A DNA stretch of 64,000 nucleotides from Microbacteriaceae bacterium (lineage in GTDB: Bacteria > Actinomycetota > Actinomycetes > Actinomycetales > Microbacteriaceae). The notes under the pieces are model-generated. The model was not told the DNA's origin. It saw only the letters and a list, made by a program, of their open reading frames with translations, and did no database searches. Shown piece after piece: positions 7,561 to 15,991 of this stretch (its first letter is position 1; each line of letters starts with the position of its first letter). The stretch covers positions 1-64,000 of the forward strand of contig JAODAR010000008.1 of NCBI GenBank assembly GCA_025463545.1. The letters are read 5' to 3'. A program made the position numbers and the translations under genes.

Positions 7561-8499
7561 CTAATCCGGGATGAGCGCGAATTTTCCGCCCGGGTGCCCC
7601 TGGCTGAGAATCTCGAGCGCCTCCCGCGCCTGCGAAAAGGGGAAGGTACGGGCGACCGGCACGACCAGGTCGCCGCGCGCGGCGAGATCGATGAGATGTC
7701 GACGCACCTGTTCGCGGAATGCCGCGCTCGCGGGCATCGCCCCGCCGATGACCCGGTAGCCCTCCGCCTCGGCACGACCGAACGCCGCGATGCTCACAAT
7801 TCGATGACGGTCGGCCACAGTCGCGAGGGACACATCGATGGCCTCATCCGTGCCGACCGCGTCCAGCGCGGCGACGACACCGGCCGGGGCCGCTTCGCGC
7901 ACCCGGTCCAGAAGTCCTTCACCATACGCGACCGGAGTACCGCCAAAGCGGGCGACGAGCTCGAAGTGTGCCGGGCCGGCGGTGCCGATGACCTTCACGC
8001 CGGCCAGGCGTGCCTGCTGCAACACGCTCATGCCAACCGCCCCCGAAGCGCCATTGAGCAGGATCGTGTCGCCGCTTGCCGCGCCGGCCACGTCGAGCAT
8101 CTCCGCGGCAGTGGCCCCGACGAGGAGAAGATTGGCCGCCTCCGGGAAGCTCAGAGAAGCAGGCTTGGCGAAGACATCTTTCGCCGGCACTGTCACCACA
8201 GACGCATACCCGCCGGGCACCCGATAAGCCAGCACCTCATCCCCCACCGCTCCACCTCCGGAGGCGAGCTGGGTGTCCGGGCCGATCGCCGAGATCACCC
8301 CGGCAACCTCATTGCCGACGGGCAGGGGCAACAGGCGCCGATCCGTACCGCGCAAAACTGACTTGAAGTCCGTGGGATTCATTCCCGCAGCGCGCACCTG
8401 GATGGTGACCTCTCCCGGGCCTGGTGCCGGAACATCCGCTTGGACCTGCTCGAGAAGGTCCAACGCTCCGAAGTCGGACGCAACCCATGTGACAGCCAT
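7561..8499 (-). CDS. MDR-family NADP-dependent oxidoreductase (quinone reductase type)
   Basis: A 312-residue medium-chain reductase without zinc ligands. The N-terminal GroES-like half includes MNPTDFKSVLRG and LPVGNEVAGVISAIG. The nucleotide motif is NGASGAVGMSVLQQARLAG, and PFSQAREALEILSQGHPGGKFAL is the typical C terminus. The likely reaction is NADPH-dependent reduction of quinones or enals. A TACATT hexamer on the minus strand ends 6 bases before ATG 8499, with no ribosome site between, so translation is probably leaderless. lhgO follows after 16 bases. Confidence 0.87.
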   Translation of the reverse strand: MAVTWVASDFGALDLLEQVQADVPAPGPGEVTIQVRAAGMNPTDFKSVLRGTDRRLLPLPVGNEVAGVISAIGPDTQLASGGGAVGDEVLAYRVPGGYASVVTVPAKDVFAKPASLSFPEAANLLLVGATAAEMLDVAGAASGDTILLNGASGAVGMSVLQQARLAGVKVIGTAGPAHFELVARFGGTPVAYGEGLLDRVREAAPAGVVAALDAVGTDEAIDVSLATVADRHRIVSIAAFGRAEAEGYRVIGGAMPASAAFREQVRRHLIDLAARGDLVVPVARTFPFSQAREALEILSQGHPGGKFALIPD

Positions 8500-8511
8500 G
8501 GGGACAATGTA
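8500..8511 (-). promoter_or_regulatory. -10 element of a probable leaderless transcript
   Basis: On the minus strand TACATT (complement of 8506-8511) is followed by 6 bases and then the ATG at 8499. That puts the expected transcription start on the A of the start codon. No clear -35 box is visible. Confidence 0.4.
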
Positions 8512-8540
8512 CCCCCGTGACCCCGGGCGGTGGGAAAGAA

Positions 8541-8767
8541 GTGGCGCCCTGCACGCTCCTAACCCGAATAGGAGCACACAGGGCACCGTCGCCGAGCCTA
8601 TCGGGCTGCAGAAGCGGTGCCTGCCCCCAGTTAGGGGTCATTGCCAGTCGTCCCCACGCGACGTAAGTTGAGCGCGTCGAATCTTTCTAACCCGAATAGA
8701 AGGAATTTCAACAACCCGAAGGCCCCCTGGGTCTCCCACGACGAGGGAGGCTCAGGGGGTCTTTACT
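8541..8767 (+). ncRNA. Candidate structured small RNA with repeated ACCCGAA-loop hairpins
   Basis: There is no open frame with family resemblance here. Hairpin 1 pairs GCTCCTA (8555-8561) with TAGGAGC (8569-8575) around loop ACCCGAA, inside an outer helix GCCCTG/CAGGGC (8546-8551, 8579-8584). Hairpin 2 pairs TCTTTCTA (8682-8689) with TAGAAGGA (8697-8704) around the same loop. Stem positions differ but stay paired (C-G becomes T-A, G-C becomes C-G), which is covariation within one sequence. A third ACCCGAA is at 8714-8720. A 17-bp terminator hairpin closes the region. Several G-U pairs that would be A-C mismatches on the other strand favour transcription from the plus strand. The family is not recognised, and the 5' end is a guess. 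Confidence 0.6.
8721..8767 (+). terminator. Rho-independent terminator of the candidate small RNA
   Basis: Arms 8721-8737 and 8745-8761 pair over 17 bp with three G-U pairs around the loop ACGACGA, followed by TTTACT. The G-U pairs hold only in a plus-strand transcript. The minus-strand VWA gene ends at 8824 and would have to be terminated elsewhere or by the weaker reverse hairpin. Confidence 0.8.
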
Positions 8768-8823
8768 CTGCCGGTGACCCGGTGGATGCGAGCGCAATCG
8801 CGGCGCCGCTCGCCAGGTCGCGG

Positions 8824-10875
8824 TTAGTCGCCGACCCAGAAGCCGCGACCGCCGAACCAGTCGCCGTAGTGGCTGCCGATGTCGCTCCCGGGAGTGGACC
8901 CGCGGGAACCAAGGTACGAGCCGACGACGGCAGCGCCGAGGTCGTCGAGATCGGGAGCGACGACACGCCCGGCGACACGCCGAGCCATCGAGTCCACGAA
9001 CCGGGCGAGGCCCGGGTCCGACCCGAGCCGAAAGAATGTCGTCTGCGCGCCGAGGCGCCTGGAATTGTCGAGTTCATGCAGGGTGTGCGCGATCGTCACC
9101 GGGTGCGGAGGGTAGGAAAAGCTGACCGCGCCGTCAGGCTCCAGGTGAGACGTGGGCTCGCCGTCGGTCACGATCAGCAGCACCGGCTGGGCATTGGGAT
9201 GCTTGCGAAAGTGGCGATTGGCCAGCAGTAGGGCGTGATGAAGGTTGGTGCCTTTGGTCCAGGCCGCGTCAAGAGCCGTGAGCTGCTCGATGTCCATCAC
9301 TTCCGCCAGCCTGCCGAAGCCGATCAGCTGCAGGTGGTCGCCCCGGAACCGCTGCCGGATCAGCGTGTGCAAGGCGAGAGCGGTGCGCTTCATCGGCACC
9401 CAGCGGCCGTCCAGCTCCATCGAGAACGAGGTGTCGACCAGCAGGGCGACCGCCGCCTGGGTGCGCGCCTCTGTCTCGGCCACCTCGATGTCGTCGACCG
9501 CGATGAGGCGGCCTCCACGCTGACGGCCTCCGCCCTCACGGCCTCCGTCCGAAGTGACCCGACGCAGAACGCCGTTGAGCAGCGTGCGCGGAAGGTCCCA
9601 CGGCTCGGTGTCACCGAACTCCCAAGCCCTGGTCGCACCCGAATTGTCGCCGGCGGCGCCGGCCTGGTGCAGTTCCCGCTGGCCCACGCGTCCCGACATC
9701 CGGGTCGCTATATCGCGCAGCAGCGCCTTGCCCAGCTGCCGCATCGCCTTGGGTGTGAGCTTCAGCCGGCCGGTGGAGTCACGGCGCAGGGTGCCGCCTT
9801 CGCGCAGCGCCTTCTCCAGTTCCCGCAACGTGTGGGCAGCAACGACGGCATCATCTCCGAGCTGCCGGGCGAGAGCGTCGAGATCGATGTCGTCCATCCG
9901 AGCGCCACGGTACGCCTGCGAGAGCTGGTCGGTGAGTTGGTCGAGGTCCGTGATGTCCTGCATCACCCCGGTGCCGTCACCGAGTCCGAGTTCTTCCTTG
10001 CCGTCGAATCGCTCTGAGCCTCTCCACTTTTCGCCTGGCCGCAGCGCCTGCAGGTTCGAGTCGAGCTGTGCCAGCGACTGCATCAGCTGCGGCGTACCGA
10101 ACGCCTGCGCGGAAAGTTGCATCAGTTCTTCGCGCTGCTCAGGGCTCATGGAGCTCAGCATCCGCTGCGCCGCTGCCGCGCGCTTCGCCAGGGTGTCGAC
10201 CAGCTCGTCCACGTTCTTGGGGTGCTCAGGGAAGAAATCCCCGTGCTTGTCCATGAAATCGCCGAAGTCCTGTCGGGTATCCTCACCCAGACGGTGCTTC
10301 TCCAACAGGGCGTTGAGGTCGGTGAGCATCTCGTTGATCGCCGCGCGGTCTTCATCAGTGGCGTTCTCGAGGGCCTGTTTCATGCCGGCGAAGTGTTGGT
10401 CGAGCATCTCCCGGCCGAGCAGGTCTTTGATCTTGTCGTAATCCGCACGAGCCTCCGGTGACTGCCAGGAATAGTCGCTGAGCTCGCTGACCGCCGCCGC
10501 GGTTGACGACGGCAGGCTCTCCAGACGCATCTGCGCGAACGCTCGGTCGTCGTCGTCGAGTCCCGCGTCTCGTACCAGTTGCTTACGCTCCTCAAGAACG
10601 GCGTGGTCGAGGAGCTGCTTGACCTGATTGAGGGTGCCGTCGAGGTTGTTGCGATGCAGCAACTCGCGCCGTCGCCCGGCGACCCGTCGGGCGAGGTCAT
10701 CGAGTCCGGTCTGCTTTCGCCCTCCTCGCCGCAGGAATTCGTTCATTGCGCGCTCGGGCGAGGTGCCCGCCATGACACTCTCTCCGATCGCGTCAAGCGC
10801 CTCGGCGATGTCGACGGGCGGGGCGAGGGGGTCGCCGCCGTCATATCGATGGAAGTGGGTCCGGCTCCTAGCCAT
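8824..10875 (-). CDS. VWA-domain protein paired with a MoxR-type ATPase
   Basis: A 683-residue cytosolic protein with no signal peptide. The C-terminal third is a von Willebrand A domain with MIDAS motif DTSFSM, KGTNLHHAL and VTDGEPTSHLEP. The long N-terminal part is helical, charged and rich in leucine pairs (FDGKEELGLGDGTGVMQDI... LTDQLSQAYRGARMDDIDLDALARQL), resembling the linker of magnesium-chelatase D-like proteins. ATG 10875 overlaps the end of the AAA+ gene by 8 bases and has a GGAG upstream; an in-frame GTG at 10887 is the alternative. MoxR/VWA pairs act as metal-insertion or assembly chaperones; the client here is unknown. Confidence 0.82.
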   Translation of the reverse strand: MARSRTHFHRYDGGDPLAPPVDIAEALDAIGESVMAGTSPERAMNEFLRRGGRKQTGLDDLARRVAGRRRELLHRNNLDGTLNQVKQLLDHAVLEERKQLVRDAGLDDDDRAFAQMRLESLPSSTAAAVSELSDYSWQSPEARADYDKIKDLLGREMLDQHFAGMKQALENATDEDRAAINEMLTDLNALLEKHRLGEDTRQDFGDFMDKHGDFFPEHPKNVDELVDTLAKRAAAAQRMLSSMSPEQREELMQLSAQAFGTPQLMQSLAQLDSNLQALRPGEKWRGSERFDGKEELGLGDGTGVMQDITDLDQLTDQLSQAYRGARMDDIDLDALARQLGDDAVVAAHTLRELEKALREGGTLRRDSTGRLKLTPKAMRQLGKALLRDIATRMSGRVGQRELHQAGAAGDNSGATRAWEFGDTEPWDLPRTLLNGVLRRVTSDGGREGGGRQRGGRLIAVDDIEVAETEARTQAAVALLVDTSFSMELDGRWVPMKRTALALHTLIRQRFRGDHLQLIGFGRLAEVMDIEQLTALDAAWTKGTNLHHALLLANRHFRKHPNAQPVLLIVTDGEPTSHLEPDGAVSFSYPPHPVTIAHTLHELDNSRRLGAQTTFFRLGSDPGLARFVDSMARRVAGRVVAPDLDDLGAAVVGSYLGSRGSTPGSDIGSHYGDWFGGRGFWVGD

Positions 10876-12268
10876 AGACGGTTTCACTCCCGTCGGTGTC
10901 CTTCCCGATCTTCCGCGCGAGGTAGAGCCCTTCGAGCGCGAGTTCGATTGCGGCGGCCCGTTGGCCGTCGCTCACGGCATCGAGCTGGCCGCAGACCACG
11001 TCGTAGAGTTCCGACTCGCCGAGAACCGGCAATTCGGCCAAGAACTGCCGGGCGGTGACCTGCTCCCCCGTTGTCACCATGGCGCCGCCGTCGATCGCCG
11101 CAACCAGTGGCCCGAAGTCCAGGCCGCGAAAATGCTGGCGCACCGTGTCGGCGGTTGCGGTGCGCAAGAGGTGCGTGAGCACTTCCGACTCCCGCCCCTC
11201 TTCGCCGGTCTCGAATTCGATCTTGCCGCCGAGAACGTCAACGGCGGTTTCGAGATCCACGACGCGGGCAACGGGGTCGTCCTCGCCGTGAGCCGCGGCC
11301 CGGTGGAGCGCTGCCGCAGCGATCGTCTCGGCCCCTGCGATTGCAAACCTCGCGCTCACGCCGCTGCGCTGGTCCACCGACGAGGAATCCCGCAGGTTGC
11401 TGGTGAACCGCGCGAGAATCTCAACCAGATGGTCGGGCACCTCCGCGACCAGGTCGGCCTCCTGGCGGATCACCGCGATTTCGGCTTCCAGCCGGGTCGG
11501 GTAATGGGTGCGGATCTCCGCACCGAATCGGTCCTTGAGCGGAGTGATGATCCGTCCACGGTTGGTGTAGTCCTCGGGGTTGGCGCTGGCGACAACCAGG
11601 ACGTCCAGCGGAAGTCGGAGCACGTAGCCTCGAACCTGGATGTCACGCTCCTCCATCACGTTGAGCATGGCAACCTGTATCCGCTCGGCGAGGTCTGGCA
11701 GCTCGTTGATCGCGACAATGCCGCGGTGACTGCGCGGGATCAATCCGAAATGGATGGTCTCCGGGTCGCCGAGCGAACGCCCCTCGGCCACTTTCATCGG
11801 GTCGACGTCGCCGATCAGGTCTGCCACGGAGGTGTCGGGGGTCGCGAGCTTCTCGACGTATCGCTCGTCACGATGCCGCCATGCGACCGGTAACCGGTCC
11901 CCCAGCTCAATCGAACGGCGGCGGGACTCGTGAGTGATGGGCTCGTACGGGTGTTCGCCGAGTTCGGAGCCGTCGATCACGGGCGTCCACTCGTCGAGCA
12001 GGCCGGCGATGGTGCGCATGATCCGGGTCTTGCCCTGGCCGCGCTCGCCAAGGAATACGACGTCGTGCCCGGCGATCAGCGCCCGTTCGAGCTGAGGGAT
12101 GACCGTGGCCTCGAAGCCGTGCAGTCCGGGCCAGGGGTTATCACCGGCGCGCAGTTTGGCCAGAAGGTTGTCGCGAATCTCGACCCGCAGCGGTTTCTGC
12201 ACGTGGCCGGAGTCGCGCAACTCTCCGACCGTGCTGAAGTGTGGAGCCTGGGTCACCGGATTGGTCAC
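10868..12268 (-). CDS. MoxR/magnesium-chelatase I-like AAA+ ATPase
   Basis: A 466-residue AAA+ ATPase. Walker A is GERGQGKT near residue 74, GIVAINELPDLAERIQVAMLNVMEERDIQVRG gives the Walker B/sensor region typical of ChlI/MoxR proteins, and VVASANPEDYTNRGRIITPLKDRF holds sensor 1 and the arginine finger. It has a GTG start at 12268. Stop and start of the downstream VWA gene overlap by 8 bases, so the two are translationally coupled. The complex probably remodels a partner protein using ATP. No obvious client oxidoreductase lies next to it. Confidence 0.87.
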   Translation of the reverse strand: MTNPVTQAPHFSTVGELRDSGHVQKPLRVEIRDNLLAKLRAGDNPWPGLHGFEATVIPQLERALIAGHDVVFLGERGQGKTRIMRTIAGLLDEWTPVIDGSELGEHPYEPITHESRRRSIELGDRLPVAWRHRDERYVEKLATPDTSVADLIGDVDPMKVAEGRSLGDPETIHFGLIPRSHRGIVAINELPDLAERIQVAMLNVMEERDIQVRGYVLRLPLDVLVVASANPEDYTNRGRIITPLKDRFGAEIRTHYPTRLEAEIAVIRQEADLVAEVPDHLVEILARFTSNLRDSSSVDQRSGVSARFAIAGAETIAAAALHRAAAHGEDDPVARVVDLETAVDVLGGKIEFETGEEGRESEVLTHLLRTATADTVRQHFRGLDFGPLVAAIDGGAMVTTGEQVTARQFLAELPVLGESELYDVVCGQLDAVSDGQRAAAIELALEGLYLARKIGKDTDGSETVYG

Positions 12269-12316
12269 TCATCAAGGCTAACCCCGCGTCGGCATAATCG
12301 ACCCGGTCATGAGCAG

Positions 12317-12973
12317 TCAGTGGCGTGGTTCGAGCACCGACGGGCCCACGCGCGCGTCAAGCCACTCCGTGAGCGGCCGGGACGCGCGGAGTACGTCGAC
12401 GATGTGCTCCTTCGCATCCGGGGTATTCACCCAGCTCGTTGAGACCGGCCACTGTTTCCAAGCGGCGACGTCCTTCCTGCGCAACAGCTCGGCACGCGGG
12501 TGGTCCTTCGGGTACCCCCGCGGGACGCTCTTGAGACAGTCCCGCGTCGTGACCTCGATCCCGGCGCCCGCCAGGCTTGTAGTCACGCTCTGCAGCACAC
12601 TTCCCTCCGCGTCGTCCGCGACGGCATCCCGATACCGAGCGAGCTGATCGGGCGCCATCGCGTGGTACCCAGCGCCGACGCCGATGCCCCGTGACGAGAA
12701 CTGCACGTACCCGTGTTCAAGCAGCGCGCCGATCGCGGTCTTATACGGGGACTTGTCGGCGCTGAAACGGATGTCGCGATTCGGTCTGAAGATCTTGCCC
12801 TCGCCGAACTCGTCGGCCAATTCCTGTAACAGGGCCTCCATGGGCGCGAGGACGCTCGCCTCATACACGCTCTTCATCCGGGTCCAGTACGCCTTGGAGT
12901 TGTCGGCCTCCAGTCCGAGATAGAACTGGACAGCGGCCGGCGGCCAGCCGGTGAACGTGGATGGGGCCGTCAT
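12317..12973 (-). CDS. DUF2461 family protein
   Basis: A 218-residue protein. FTGWPPAAVQFYLGLEADNSKAYW near the start, RPNRDIRFSADKSPYKTAIGALL in the middle and CLKSVPRGYPKDHPRAELLRRKDV toward the end are the conserved blocks of DUF2461 (PF09365), a widespread family without an assigned reaction. ATG 12973 has GGAG 7 bases upstream; the longer frame above it has no family resemblance. It lies 48 bases upstream of the MoxR gene on the same strand and may be co-transcribed with it. Confidence 0.85.
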   Translation of the reverse strand: MTAPSTFTGWPPAAVQFYLGLEADNSKAYWTRMKSVYEASVLAPMEALLQELADEFGEGKIFRPNRDIRFSADKSPYKTAIGALLEHGYVQFSSRGIGVGAGYHAMAPDQLARYRDAVADDAEGSVLQSVTTSLAGAGIEVTTRDCLKSVPRGYPKDHPRAELLRRKDVAAWKQWPVSTSWVNTPDAKEHIVDVLRASRPLTEWLDARVGPSVLEPRH

Positions 12974-13154
12974 CTCTTTGCTCCAACTGGGCTTGGGGTC
13001 AGGCATGAGGGAGATCAGCCATGCGACGAGCATAATCACGTTCTCCACTGATGCCTCGCGTCTGCCCCGGCCTGGACCGATCGGTTTGCTGGCGAGCAAA
13101 CCCCGCTGGTGACAATCCGTTGTATTCGGTCGCCGGGCCGCAACCCGCCGATGC

Positions 13155-13690
13155 ACGTATGGCTACGGCCGAGCTGAGGATCTCGCGGGATTGTTCATCA
13201 TCGCGATGATCGCGCTGTCAGCCATCCTCGCGGGGTACGAATCTATCGTGCGCCTGATCAACCCGCAAGCACTCACGAACCTCGTCTGGGTGCTCGCTGC
13301 AGGCATCATCGGCTTCGCCGGAAGCGAGCTCGTCGCCATCTACAGCATCCGGGTCGGGCGCCGCATCAGGTCGGCCGCCCTCGTCGCCATGCTCCTCTGG
13401 GGAACCGCCCGCGACATCGGACGCCGGCTGCTGGCGGAGTCGACCCAAACTCGTCGACCGCGCCGAAACAACCCTTCGGGCCGTGCCGGGCGTAGTGGGC
13501 GTCGAGGTGCTTCCATTGCGTTGGAGCGGCAACCGCCTCCATCTGGCCGCCAGCATCTCCACCGATGACGAGATGACGATCAGCGCGTTCAGGGCGGTGC
13601 AGAACGAGGCCGACCGCGCGCTGCACCGAGTAGTGCCCAGCTTGGAATCGGCAGTCTTGAGTGCCCCGTTCGAGCAAGGGCGGTTACCGG
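13155..13690 (+). pseudogene. Decayed cation diffusion facilitator (CDF) transporter
   Basis: The remnant starts inside the family motif YGYGRAEDLAG (13158 on) and continues FIIAMIALSAILAGYESIVRLI, GFAGSELVAIYSIRVGRRIRSAALVA. About 55 residues, including the HxxxD metal-site helix that follows ALVAD in intact members, are missing before ARDIGRRLLAES. A frameshift near 13449 leads into the C-terminal cytoplasmic domain (VDRAETTLRAVPGVVGVEVLPLRW...). The first membrane helices are also gone. The 3' end touches the convergent FAD monooxygenase. It is non-functional as a zinc/manganese exporter. Confidence 0.82.
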
Positions 13691-15330
13691 TTAGAGCCGG
13701 CCGGGGTATCGCATTGCAGCGACCGAAGGTACGCCCGGAGGCCGCCAAGGTCGTTGCCTCGAGCGCGGTAACCGATGTAGCCGTCCGGTCGGATGAGGAA
13801 GTGCGCTGTGGCATCCGGTCCGAGGCCCAACCGGTGGAGCGCTTGGTGGTCCGGGTCCGTCCACATCCCGGGCACCCCGCCGGCTCTCGACGGGCCGGCC
13901 CTCGCCCGGTCGGAACTGAGCCGCGTGACGTGCACCGACTCCGTCCAGGGTCCATCAAGCTCGACTGGTGCGGACCAGCCATCCGTCGGTCCGCAGCACA
14001 GTAAATCAAAGCCGCCGGTCAACGATCGATGAATTGTGGTGGCGTGACCATCCACGACTATCGCGGAGTCGGGAAGACGATCGCCGGCGCGTGCGCTGCG
14101 GCCGAGTCGAGGCCGCCCCTCGACCGAGAGCGGACTCTTCGGGTATCGGATGCTCAGCTGAGAGATCACGTGGAAGCCAACCTTGCGGAGCAGGGCGGAC
14201 CGAAGTGCGAGCGGAACAGCGGCCGCCGCGGCCCGTGGCCGGACGTATCGAAAGAACCGGTTTTGTGACGTCGCGACGCGGAAGGCGCGGTTCGTCATCC
14301 GAAGCACGGACCGGGCGACCGGCAGTCGTTCCCGCTGATAGCTGTCGAGTAGCTTCTCGCCCCCGACGCCACGGCAGGCCAGCCCGAGCTTCCAACCGAG
14401 ATTGACCGCATCCTGGATACCGGTATTCATCCCCTGGGCACCGGCCGGGCTGTGGATGTGTGCGGCGTCCCCGGCGAGAAAGACACGTTCCGAACGAAAG
14501 CTATCGGCCCGGCGGCTCTGCACAGTGAAGTTCGTGAGCCAGACCGGGTCCCGCAGCACGACGTGGTCGGAGGTGTACCGGTCGACGATCGCTTGCACGC
14601 GGTCCAGCGTCGGGGCTTCGGCGACCAGGGTCGGTGACGCCATCACGAGCATCCGCCACGTTGCCGGCGAACCGAGCGGGAAGAAGAACATCATTCCTTC
14701 TGCGGACAGGTAGGCGTGCACGCGCCCGGTCTCGAGTTGGTCGGCCTCCAGGTCGGCGATGACGAAGGTTTGCGGAAATGCAGTGCCCGAGAAACGGATG
14801 CGGCTGCTGCGGCGGACGGCGCTGTGGGCTCCGTCACAGCCGACCACATACTTCGATCGGATCCGAATCTCACCGGCGGCCGTACCCAGCGTCGAGGTCA
14901 CGAAATCGGCCATCTGGTGCAGGTCGCGAAACTCGACGCCGCGTTCGATGGATATGCCGACCTGGGCAAGTCGGTCGACCAGGATCCGCTCCGTCTTTGC
15001 CTGCGAAAGAAGCAGCAGGTAGGGATACGCGGTCTCGTCGAACCCTTCATCGAAGAGTTCGATCCGGGCCGTGCTGCTCGCGAAATGCATCAGGAGAACG
15101 GTTGCCTGGTCCCCCTGGGCGACAAGGTCGGCGCTCAGGCCGACGGGTGTCAGCACTTCCAGGGTGCGCGCCTGAATGACGAGGGCCCGTGACTCGTGCA
15201 CGGAATCCGTCGCTCGATCGACGATCCGAAAGCCGACACCGAGCGCATGCAGTTGCGTCGCCAGGGCAAGGCCGGTCGGTCCTGCACCGACAATCAGAAC
15301 ATCGACCGCCGACTCGTCGAGACTCGCCAT
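13684..15330 (-). CDS. FAD-dependent aromatic monooxygenase (PheA/TfdB family)
   Basis: A 548-residue single-component flavin monooxygenase. FAD motif GAGPTG is near residue 15, the DG motif is VVGCDGAHSAVR, and the GD motif is GDAAHIHSPAGAQGMNTGIQDAVNLGWKL. The C-terminal thioredoxin-like domain ends in LIRPDGYIGYRA. Such enzymes use NAD(P)H and O2 to hydroxylate phenols, polyketides or rifamycin-like aromatics; the substrate is not predictable here. It is a solitary gene. The 3' end overlaps the decayed CDF gene by 7 bases. Confidence 0.88.
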   Translation of the reverse strand: MASLDESAVDVLIVGAGPTGLALATQLHALGVGFRIVDRATDSVHESRALVIQARTLEVLTPVGLSADLVAQGDQATVLLMHFASSTARIELFDEGFDETAYPYLLLLSQAKTERILVDRLAQVGISIERGVEFRDLHQMADFVTSTLGTAAGEIRIRSKYVVGCDGAHSAVRRSSRIRFSGTAFPQTFVIADLEADQLETGRVHAYLSAEGMMFFFPLGSPATWRMLVMASPTLVAEAPTLDRVQAIVDRYTSDHVVLRDPVWLTNFTVQSRRADSFRSERVFLAGDAAHIHSPAGAQGMNTGIQDAVNLGWKLGLACRGVGGEKLLDSYQRERLPVARSVLRMTNRAFRVATSQNRFFRYVRPRAAAAAVPLALRSALLRKVGFHVISQLSIRYPKSPLSVEGRPRLGRSARAGDRLPDSAIVVDGHATTIHRSLTGGFDLLCCGPTDGWSAPVELDGPWTESVHVTRLSSDRARAGPSRAGGVPGMWTDPDHQALHRLGLGPDATAHFLIRPDGYIGYRARGNDLGGLRAYLRSLQCDTPAGSNR

Positions 15331-15403
15331 GCCCTCACCCTAGACCGGGCGCACAAGTCCGATAATGGGATTGCATACAACCGCATAGAAAAGGAGATGC
15401 CGC

Positions 15404-15765
15404 ATGAAGGCATGGCAGTTCACCGGCACCAACAAGCCGCTGGTGTGTGCCACTCCGACCTGACCGCACTGGACGACGCCGGCTGGATACCGCTCTTCCC
15501 GGTGCTCCCCCGCACAACGGGCCACGAGAACGCCGGCGTGATCACCGAGGTCGGCGACGGCATGGACGAATGGAAGGTCGGCGTGTCGGCCTCGCCCCCG
15601 TGAGGAGCGACGGTGACGCCCTCGGCTACGGCAAGTGGACGGCGGCTTCGGTCCGAAGCTCCTGGCGACCAACGACAACCTGGTCGAGCTGCCCGACGAG
15701 GTCTCGTTCGAGCTCGGCGCGATGGCAACGGATGCCGGTCTGACCGCGTACCACGCCATCACGAC
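15404..15765 (+). pseudogene. Decayed zinc-dependent alcohol dehydrogenase
   Basis: ATG 15404 with an AAGGAG ribosome site starts MKAWQFTGTNKPLV, the usual N terminus of an AdhA/AdhT-type alcohol dehydrogenase. About 35 residues are missing, and the frame changes before VCHSDLTALDDAGW and GHENAGVITEVGDGMDEWKVG. Two further frame changes follow (VGLAPVRSDGDALGYG, then DGGFGPKLLATNDNLVELPDEVSFELGAMATDAGLTAYHA). The NAD-binding half is absent; the copy stops at a terminator hairpin. The preserved promoter-proximal start suggests in-place decay. Confidence 0.85.
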
Positions 15766-15802
15766 GCGCCCCACCCGGAAGGGTGGGGCGCCTGTCTTTA
15801 TT
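15766..15802 (+). terminator. Rho-independent terminator
   Basis: A perfect 11-bp stem (15766-15776 with 15781-15791) with GGAA tetraloop is followed by CTGTCTTTATT. It closes the alcohol dehydrogenase remnant and would also face the convergent oxygenase gene. Confidence 0.8.
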
Positions 15803-15991
15803 CGTGCTGTCTTGGCACAGTCGTCGGGATGGGCCGCTGCGCTTACAGGCACCCCTGCAGCGAGAACCGGAAACAGTCAACACACGTCGCCGAAAGCCGG
15901 ACGAAACGAGGCCATTGTGACGTTACTTCCGGTACTCGCGCTGCCCCGAACTATGAGCAAGCCAACCGCCAGCGTCGATCCCGAAAAGTGC

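Noticed and set aside
8541..8767. Assignment of the candidate RNA to the 6C, Ms1 or another named sRNA family
   Set aside because: The loop sequence and layout could not be matched from memory with confidence; left unnamed pending a covariance-model search.
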